Source of the DNA: Candidatus Omnitrophota bacterium
GTDB lineage: Bacteria > Omnitrophota > Gorgyraeia > 2-02-FULL-51-18
Direction of reading: 5' to 3'
NCBI GenBank assembly: GCA_016180585.1
Contig: JACPAX010000010.1
Coordinates: 1 to 35,923, forward strand
Length of the DNA stretch: 35,923 bases
Shown here in pieces: positions 8,812 through 15,505 of this stretch (its first letter is position 1; each line of letters begins with the position of its first letter). Both the position numbers and the translations under genes were made by a program. The notes below the pieces were generated by a model, which worked only from the letters and a program-made list of their open reading frames with translations, was not told where the DNA came from and searched no databases.

Positions 8812-11800
8812 ATGCTTAAAAAGACTGAATCCCGCTTCACAAAAGCCGTCGCGGCAGTGTTGACGCTGGGACTGGCTCTGCAGCCGGCAAGCATGGCCGC
8901 GGGCTTGCCTGCGCCCGCAGGTGTCTCCGGATGCGCCGGACAGTTTCTTCGATTAAAAGAGACTATTCGAGGGACCAATGGTAAACGGATTGTGCATATT
9001 CAGGATGCTCACGCCAACTTATCGGGCCAGGAGAACCTGGCCAACGGTTTGAGCGAACTGATGAAAGAATACGGCGTCCGGCCGGTGCTGGTCGAGGGCG
9101 GCGAGGGCGATGTGTCGCTCGACCGGTTTAAGCAAAACGCGCCCCGATCGGCTGTTGAGAGGGCGGCGAAAAGTCTCCTCATCGAAGGCAAGCTTGCGGG
9201 AGAGGAATATCTGAGCCTCGTTTCGGACGAAAAAATTCCGCTCGTCGGCATCGAGGACCTGACGCTTTACCGAGAAGGTTTGGTTCGTTATCGCGCGATG
9301 GCCGAGCGGCGCGAAGAGACGCTTGTCTATCTCGCCGAAATCCGGGGCGCTGTTGAGCGATTAAAAGAAAGGTTTTATCCGAAAGAGCTGTTGGGCTTTG
9401 AACGGGCCAAGCGGCGCAGTGCCGGAGAGGGCTTCGAAAATCTTTTGAGGCTTACCCACAAAGGCTTGCCTAGCCATCAGGACGGAGAGAAACTCCTTAA
9501 AGAGTTCGAAACCCTCGAGCATCATGTTTATGTCGTCTCTTTAAAAGGAGAGAGCAAGCGGTTGAGAGACATTGATGTTTATCTTGAGCTTTTTGAAAAA
9601 GCCTGCCAGCTGCGTCTAACTGCGAAAGAGTTCCGATCATGGAAAGTTGTAGCCGGGGATTTTTCAACCGCTCCAATGCTCGCCTTCCTCAACCGCCGGC
9701 TGGCCGACTATGGTTTCGCAGACGGCTATGTTCCCTACCAAGATATTTTGGAAGCGGCCAAAGGACCGATCACCGCATTTTATATTTCGGCAAACGATAG
9801 AGACGAGGCCTTTCTCGCCAACACAGAGCAGGTTTTGGCCCGGACGAACCAAGACACCGCCTTTCTCATCGCCGGAGGTTATCACACCGAGCACTTGAAA
9901 GAGCTTTTTACCGCGAAGGGCTATTCTTTTATCATTTTCACGCCGGTCGTCCATAACGAAACGAACTTCGCCAAGTACGAAAAGCTCCTGCTTTCTCCGG
10001 AGGCCGTACAAACTGGCACAATCCGCATGATGGCGGCCGCCCTGCGGCCGGAGACGCCAAACGAGTTTTATCGGAAGACCGGAGTCCGATTTGCCAACGA
10101 AAGCGATGAACTAAAACTACAATTTCACAAGCTTTGTTCGCGCATGAAAGGGCCCTATCGCTATGCCGATACGAAATATGCGGCCCTTTTCGGAGAGAAA
10201 TGGGAATTCGTCAAGCAAATCGTCCGCAGCGAAGATGTCAACGTGGCGCCAAGCTTTGTCGAGATCCATCCGGACGAGCGTTGCCACAACGACTGCGCGT
10301 ATTGCCGGATCAAAGGTGGAATAGGTCTTAGGAACGTACCTGAGAAGGAAGAAAGCATGAGAGCTGAGCATCTTTTGGGGCTGATTGACGACATCCACGC
10401 CCTCGACCCGAAAGCGTTTATCCGGTTCAGTGGGACCATCGGAGAGCCACTCCTTCATCCCGACATCGCGCGGGCGTTTGAAAGGGTGAAGGAATACGGG
10501 ATGCCTTGGGGAATCACGACCAACGGGCTTTCGATACGCAAAGAAGGCGTCCCCGAGCTTCTTTTGAGCGCCGACTATGTCCACGTGAGTCTCGACGCGG
10601 GAGATGACGAAACGTATGTGCGCTTAAAAAGGGGCAAGCCCGGGTATTTTAAAACAGTCCTCGAAAATATCCGCTTTTTAACGCAGGAGCGCGACCGGGC
10701 TGGAGCCAAGACAAGGATCGTAGTCAGTTTTTTGATTCAGGAGGAGAATTACCGGCAAATCGCGAGTATTAGCGAGCTTTTGAAGGCGATCGGGGTCGAC
10801 TCGTTTGAGATCAAAATGCAGCACTATGACGCCCGTCGCGGCATGACCGACGACGCGGTCCGCGAGGCGTACCAACTCATTGAAACCATTGAGCGTGAAC
10901 ACCAAACCGACCGTTACCGGATTGTCCACGTGCAGGATGAGACTGAGGCCCTGGAAAAAGCAAAGGGCCAGCCGGCCATCGCTTTCCATCGTTGCTATGC
11001 CAACCAGCTGGGTTTGAGCCCGACCATCACACCTCGCCATGAAATCAAGCCCTGCTGTCAGCATTACACCAGGACACTGCCGACTCAGGGCCATTTGGAA
11101 CACAAAAGTTTTTTTGACATCTGGCACAGCCAAGAAAGAAAAGCGGCGCTGGCCCTGGATCCCTCGAAGATTTGCCAGACGTGCTCTCCTTCGGATCTCA
11201 CAATCAATCAGGTGGTGCATTTTCTGGAAGAGGCGAACCGAAAAGATCCGGCGTTTCTTGATTGGGTGGAGGAAAATTTTGTGACTCCGACTGGCGTGCG
11301 GTCGGCGGCAACCATTCAGTACACTTCCGATTTTCCGCTCACCCCTATTTTGCAGGCCCGCAGGGACTGGATAGACGCTTATTTGACGGTGTTCGTGGCC
11401 ACTCACGGTCGCGAAGAATTTAAAGGGCTCGGGACGGCTTTTCTCTATCTTTTAAATGCACCGGTTCCTGAAGTCGGCACTGGCGAATTTGAACCCGACA
11501 GACAATTCGCCCAAGGCATGTATGACAGCTTTTATCGTGAAGCACTCGAACGAAATTTTGAAGACCCGGATTCGAACTACCGGACCCTGCGGCTTCTGCT
11601 GTGGACGCTGGTAGAGCAATACAAAGACCAATTTCGTGAAGCCCAACCGAGCGACGCGCAGGCGCTTGCCGCCTATTTATCGACCGCAAAGCCAATAAAG
11701 CCTCACCCCAAGAAAAATCAAAGCGGCGGACGACTGGCAAAGTCTGTGGACGTGCCTTTTGGCGGCTCAGCGGACCTGAGTTCTTCGGATTTAGAGATGA

Positions 11801-12735
11801 TCCGGTTTATGGGAGTTGAGAGGGCTCTGAAAGAAGACGAATCCTATTCGTTTCTTTTTGAAAAGGGTTGGGGGTTTGTGCGGGTTTCCCCCAAAGACTC
11901 CAACGAAATTTATTTTCGAGGCGCGGAAAACGAAGCGGAGAAAAAAATTAAACTGACGGAAGCGCAAGCTCAAGACGCAAGGCAAAAAGCCTCCGAACGG
12001 AGAAAGGCAACGGTTTCTACCGTTTTGAGGGAGAGAGAAGGGGCGGGTCTCATCGGAGTCCAGGGGATTTTGTCTTTGGATCGCCGGATCCGGGCGGAGG
12101 TGAAGGAAGGCGCTTCCGTCGGGCAGGTGGTATGGGCGCTCGATGGGCTTAGCGCCGAACCGTCTCGCGTGACCCCTGAATTCCGCGGGGCATTGCTGAG
12201 ACTGAAGGAGATTGAGCGCTTTGTCGACGGCTTGGGCGGGCATTTTTCCGTGGAAGTTTTGGATCCCGCGAAAAACAACGTGTTACTCAAGTACGCCCAG
12301 AAGTCCGGTTTTTCCGAACCGGCGGACGGCATGAAAACCACCGTTGTGATTCCCAGCTTCGTGGGGGCCGGCTATGTTTTGGGTCCTGATCGGTCCGCGG
12401 TGATGTACCCGGCCGCCTCGAAAGACGGTGGTCGGATCGAATTGGCCAGGCATCGCCTGACCTCACGGTTGGCTGTGATCGTGAACATGCAGTCTTTGGC
12501 GCTTGGCCATGATCCGGGAAGCAAGCTCCATCCGCAGATTGCCTCGCATCTGGCGGGGATTACCCATTGCTCAAGAACGGAAGCGGAAAACTACGTCAAC
12601 GAGGCTGCGACGCTCAAGACCATCACGCTCTCTTTCCTTGAACGATCGAAGCGTTTCCTCTTCACTTTCAAAATCCTCCTTCAGGAAATCAGCCGCTGGG
12701 CCCGCGCGTCCGAGGCGGTGGATTTGAGCGCATAA
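8812..12735 (+). CDS. Large multidomain protein: signal-peptide-like N-terminus, TIKI/ChaN/EreA-like region, radical SAM domain with SPASM-like Cys region, uncharacterised C-terminus
   Basis: ORF 8785-12735; MLKKTESRFTKAVAAVLTLGLALQPASMAAG; HIQDAHANLSGQENL...LVEGG...IAGGYHTEHLKEL; HPDERCHNDCAYCRIKGG (Cx3Cx2C); EIKPCCQHY...ICQTCSPSD. Start 8812 is an inference because the upstream codons overlap operator O2. Confidence 0.75.
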   Translation: MLKKTESRFTKAVAAVLTLGLALQPASMAAGLPAPAGVSGCAGQFLRLKETIRGTNGKRIVHIQDAHANLSGQENLANGLSELMKEYGVRPVLVEGGEGDVSLDRFKQNAPRSAVERAAKSLLIEGKLAGEEYLSLVSDEKIPLVGIEDLTLYREGLVRYRAMAERREETLVYLAEIRGAVERLKERFYPKELLGFERAKRRSAGEGFENLLRLTHKGLPSHQDGEKLLKEFETLEHHVYVVSLKGESKRLRDIDVYLELFEKACQLRLTAKEFRSWKVVAGDFSTAPMLAFLNRRLADYGFADGYVPYQDILEAAKGPITAFYISANDRDEAFLANTEQVLARTNQDTAFLIAGGYHTEHLKELFTAKGYSFIIFTPVVHNETNFAKYEKLLLSPEAVQTGTIRMMAAALRPETPNEFYRKTGVRFANESDELKLQFHKLCSRMKGPYRYADTKYAALFGEKWEFVKQIVRSEDVNVAPSFVEIHPDERCHNDCAYCRIKGGIGLRNVPEKEESMRAEHLLGLIDDIHALDPKAFIRFSGTIGEPLLHPDIARAFERVKEYGMPWGITTNGLSIRKEGVPELLLSADYVHVSLDAGDDETYVRLKRGKPGYFKTVLENIRFLTQERDRAGAKTRIVVSFLIQEENYRQIASISELLKAIGVDSFEIKMQHYDARRGMTDDAVREAYQLIETIEREHQTDRYRIVHVQDETEALEKAKGQPAIAFHRCYANQLGLSPTITPRHEIKPCCQHYTRTLPTQGHLEHKSFFDIWHSQERKAALALDPSKICQTCSPSDLTINQVVHFLEEANRKDPAFLDWVEENFVTPTGVRSAATIQYTSDFPLTPILQARRDWIDAYLTVFVATHGREEFKGLGTAFLYLLNAPVPEVGTGEFEPDRQFAQGMYDSFYREALERNFEDPDSNYRTLRLLLWTLVEQYKDQFREAQPSDAQALAAYLSTAKPIKPHPKKNQSGGRLAKSVDVPFGGSADLSSSDLEMIRFMGVERALKEDESYSFLFEKGWGFVRVSPKDSNEIYFRGAENEAEKKIKLTEAQAQDARQKASERRKATVSTVLREREGAGLIGVQGILSLDRRIRAEVKEGASVGQVVWALDGLSAEPSRVTPEFRGALLRLKEIERFVDGLGGHFSVEVLDPAKNNVLLKYAQKSGFSEPADGMKTTVVIPSFVGAGYVLGPDRSAVMYPAASKDGGRIELARHRLTSRLAVIVNMQSLALGHDPGSKLHPQIASHLAGITHCSRTEAENYVNEAATLKTITLSFLERSKRFLFTFKILLQEISRWARASEAVDLSA

Positions 12736-12773
12736 GGCTCGCTTTATGATAGAATCAAAACAAAAAGGGAAAA

Positions 12774-13625
12774 ATGAAAATCGGTCTTATTCAAATGGCC
12801 TGCGGGCCCAGTCCAAAGGCGAACCTGACCCGGGCGGCGTCGCTGGTCGGGCAGGCGGCGGCCAAAGGCGCCAGGATCGTCTTGCTTCAGGAGCTCTACC
12901 GCACCGAGTATTTCTGCAAGACCGAGGACCCGCGGAACTTTGACCTCGCCGAACCCATTCCAGGGCCGAGCACGGATTTTTTCTGCCGGCTCGCGAAATC
13001 CGGACGAATCGTTCTCGTGGCGCCGCTTTTTGAGAAGCGCGCCAAAGGGATTTACCACAACACCGCGGTCGTGATCGACGCCGACGGGAAAGTCCTCGGC
13101 AAGTACCGCAAGATGCACATCCCGGACGATCCCGGGTTTTATGAGAAATTTTATTTTGTGCCGGGCGATCTGGGTTTCAAGTCTTTCAAGACGCGGTACG
13201 CCGAGATCGGCGTTTTGATCTGCTGGGACCAGTGGTTCCCCGAGGCGGCGCGCCTGTCCGCTCTTTCGGGCGCGGAGATCCTTTTTTATCCCACGGCGAT
13301 CGGCTGGAAAACGGGCCGCCGCCGGGAAGCGGAGAGCTACCGCGACGCGTGGGAGACCGTCCAGCGGGGGCATGCGATCGCCAGCGGCGTTTTTGTCGCC
13401 GCCGCCAACCGGGTCGGGCGCGAAGGCGGCTTCGAATATTGGGGGAGCTCTTTTGTCGCGGACCCGTTCGGCAAAATCATCCGCCGGGCCAGCGCCGTCA
13501 AAGAAGAAGCGCTCGTCGTCGACTGCGACCTTTCACAGGTCGAAAAAATCCGCCGCGAATGGCCTTTCTTGCGAGACAGGCGTGTGGATGCGTACAAGGG
13601 AATATTGTCCCGCAGTTCGGAGTAG
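12774..13625 (+). CDS. aguB: N-carbamoylputrescine amidase
   Basis: Nitrilase-superfamily: KIGLIQMACG, LLQELYRTEYFC, GKYRKMHIPDDPGFYEKFYF, LICWDQWFPEAARL. Confidence 0.9.
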   Translation: MKIGLIQMACGPSPKANLTRAASLVGQAAAKGARIVLLQELYRTEYFCKTEDPRNFDLAEPIPGPSTDFFCRLAKSGRIVLVAPLFEKRAKGIYHNTAVVIDADGKVLGKYRKMHIPDDPGFYEKFYFVPGDLGFKSFKTRYAEIGVLICWDQWFPEAARLSALSGAEILFYPTAIGWKTGRRREAESYRDAWETVQRGHAIASGVFVAAANRVGREGGFEYWGSSFVADPFGKIIRRASAVKEEALVVDCDLSQVEKIRREWPFLRDRRVDAYKGILSRSSE

Positions 13626-14130
13626 GGAGTTCAGAGTTCGGAGACAGTTAAGAGTTGGTGAGTTCGGAGAAATAGGAGACGGAAATTGGGAGACGTGAAA
13701 TTTCAGTTTGAAGACTTGATGGTTTATCGGAAGTCACTTGATTATGTGGATTTCGTTTATCAGGTAAGCTCCAAATTCCCCTCGGAAGAAAGATTTGGTT
13801 TGGCGTCGCAGTTCCAACGTGCCGCCCAATCCATAGCCTTGAACATTGGCGAGGGCAGCGGAGGCAGTAAGACAGAATTTAAACAATTTTTAAGAATAGC
13901 GAGAAGATCCGTCAGAGAATGCGTTGTGTGCACGGCCATCGCCAGAAGAAGAGAATTCATGACGAGCCAGGAAGAGGCGACGTCAAGAGAGCGGTGCGCT
14001 GAGATATCCAAAATGTTGAGTGGTCTGCTTGGTTCCTTGGATTGATGCCCCCTTCTTCTTTTACTCCCCCTCCCCGCTCTAAACTTTCTTTGCTGTCTCC
14101 GAACTCCGAACTCCAAACTCCCAACTATAG
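13614..14130 (+). mobile_element. Element E: inverted-repeat unit (GAGTTCGGA words) enclosing a four-helix-bundle ORF
   Basis: Left arm GGGAGTTCAGAGTTCGGAGACAG (13625-13647); right arm CTGTCTCCGAACTCCGAACTCCAAACTCCC (14093-14122) is its approximate reverse complement. The ORF lies between them. Confidence 0.6.
13686..14045 (+). CDS. Four-helix-bundle protein (23S rRNA intervening-sequence/S23-like family)
   Basis: FQFEDLMVYRKSLDYVDFVYQVSSKFPSEERFGLASQFQRAAQSIALNIGEGSGGSKTEFKQFLRIARRSVREC. TTG 13686 or GTG 13695 start. Confidence 0.88.
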   Translation: MGDVKFQFEDLMVYRKSLDYVDFVYQVSSKFPSEERFGLASQFQRAAQSIALNIGEGSGGSKTEFKQFLRIARRSVRECVVCTAIARRREFMTSQEEATSRERCAEISKMLSGLLGSLD

Positions 14131-14131
14131 A

Positions 14132-15163
14132 ATGCCAGCAGAGTGGGAGCCGCACGAAGCGACTTGGCTCGCTTGGCCGGAAAATGCCGTGACCTGGCCG
14201 GGTAGGCTTCTGGCCGAAGTGCGGTCCGTTTATCTCCGGATGATCTTCGAACTTCTTAAGGGCGAGAAGGTCCATCTTCTCGTCAAGGACGAGGCGACGG
14301 CCGAATCGGTGTTGAAAGCCGCGCTGTTGGCTCGCGCGGAGACTTCCCGCCTTGTTTTTCACTGTGTCCGCGCCGGGGACGCCTGGATCCGCGACTACGG
14401 GCCTATATTTGTTACGGGAAGATTAAGGGGTCAGACCCCTCTGACCCCTGGCCAAGTGGGGTTCACCAAGTGGACTTTTAACGCTTGGGGAGGCAAATAC
14501 CGGGACCTCGCGCGCGACAACGGCGTTGTGGACCAAATTCCATTTCTCAAAAAGTATCGACGACTGAATGCCGGAATGGTGCTAGAAGGCGGGTCTATTG
14601 ACGTGAATGGACGGGGGACTTGTCTCACGACTGAGCAGTGTCTCCTGATCTCGACTCGCAACCCCAAGCTCTCGCGACGTGATATTGAGCGTCGGCTTGG
14701 GCGGTATCTTGGAATAAAAAAGGTGATCTGGCTGGGCGAGGGGATAGAAGGGGACGATACGGACGGGCATGTGGACGACATCGCGCGTTTTGTCGGGTCG
14801 AATACCGTCGTGGCCGCCGCGGAAGAGGACCGCGCCGATTCGAACCATGCCGTTCTGAAGAAAAATCTTGAGATTTTGCGCGCCTCGCGGGACTGTCAAG
14901 GAAAACGCCTAAGAGTCATTGAGCTTCCGATGCCCGGACGTGTCATCGGGGCTCGCAAGCGCAGACTTCCCGCCAGCTACGCCAATTTTTATGCCGCCAA
15001 CGGTCTTGTCCTCGTCCCGGTCTACAGCCACCCCAACGACCGGATTGCCCTGAGCATCCTCCGCCGGGCTTTTCCCGGCCGCCGGGTCGTCGGAATCGAA
15101 TGCACCTCGCTCGTTTTCGGCCTCGGCGCCATCCACTGTATTACTCAGCAGGAACCCGCCTAG
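14132..15163 (+). CDS. aguA: Agmatine deiminase
   Basis: MPAEWEPHEATWLAWPENAVTWPG, RDYGPIFV, FNAWGGKY, DTDGHVDDIARF, GAIHCITQQEP. Start 14132; upstream frame 14042-14131 is repeat-derived. Confidence 0.9.
   Translation: MPAEWEPHEATWLAWPENAVTWPGRLLAEVRSVYLRMIFELLKGEKVHLLVKDEATAESVLKAALLARAETSRLVFHCVRAGDAWIRDYGPIFVTGRLRGQTPLTPGQVGFTKWTFNAWGGKYRDLARDNGVVDQIPFLKKYRRLNAGMVLEGGSIDVNGRGTCLTTEQCLLISTRNPKLSRRDIERRLGRYLGIKKVIWLGEGIEGDDTDGHVDDIARFVGSNTVVAAAEEDRADSNHAVLKKNLEILRASRDCQGKRLRVIELPMPGRVIGARKRRLPASYANFYAANGLVLVPVYSHPNDRIALSILRRAFPGRRVVGIECTSLVFGLGAIHCITQQEPA
14427..14448. repeat. In-frame hairpin GGGGTCAG-ACCCCT-CTGACCCC within aguA
   Basis: Perfect 8-bp stem; encodes extra residues RLRGQTPLTPGQ; core shared with 15200-15230 and 15287-15317. 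Confidence 0.75.
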
Positions 15164-15199
15164 AGCTCTGTTGACGTTCTGTGGACACCAGAGGTATTA

Positions 15200-15317
15200 G
15201 GTGCCAGAGGGGTCAGACCCCCCTGGCACCGGATGTTCTGGCACTGGATGTTTAGGGGGTGCGGATGGGGGTAAAGGGATAAAATAGGTGCCAGGGGGGT
15301 CTGACCCCTCTGGCACT
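15200..15317. repeat. Pair of inverted 31-bp copies of GGTGCCAGAGGGGTCAGACCCCCCTGGCACC
   Basis: 15200-15230 and 15287-15317 are reverse complements except the last base; 56 bp apart. Confidence 0.85.
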
Positions 15318-15455
15318 TGAAAGAAATAGTTAGAATTGTTAATAAATTTTAATAATTTTTAGCAAGAAATTTTCGATTGACTCTTGAATATTTCCCTCTC
15401 AGAATGTACACTCTAACCAATCCACAAACCTTGATGAAGCAAGCGGTTAGGGTCT

Positions 15456-15470
15456 ATTAAAACGTTTAAT
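15456..15470. promoter_or_regulatory. Possible LacI-type operator (O3) upstream of the 2528-aa gene
   Basis: ATTAAAACGTTTAAT, near-palindrome centred on AAACGTTT as in O1/O2. Confidence 0.4.
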
Positions 15471-15505
15471 TAACCGGTATTCAAACAAACATCCCAAAAA
15501 GAAAA

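Noticed and set aside
14042-14131. Upstream ORF start for aguA (MMPPSSFTPPPRS...)
   Set aside because: Encoded by the right arm of element E; ATG 14132 begins the canonical MPAEWEPHEATWLAWP.
15377-15405. TTGACT-N17-CAGAAT as promoter of the giant gene
   Set aside because: The -10 is weak and other alignments are equally plausible; not listed as a feature.
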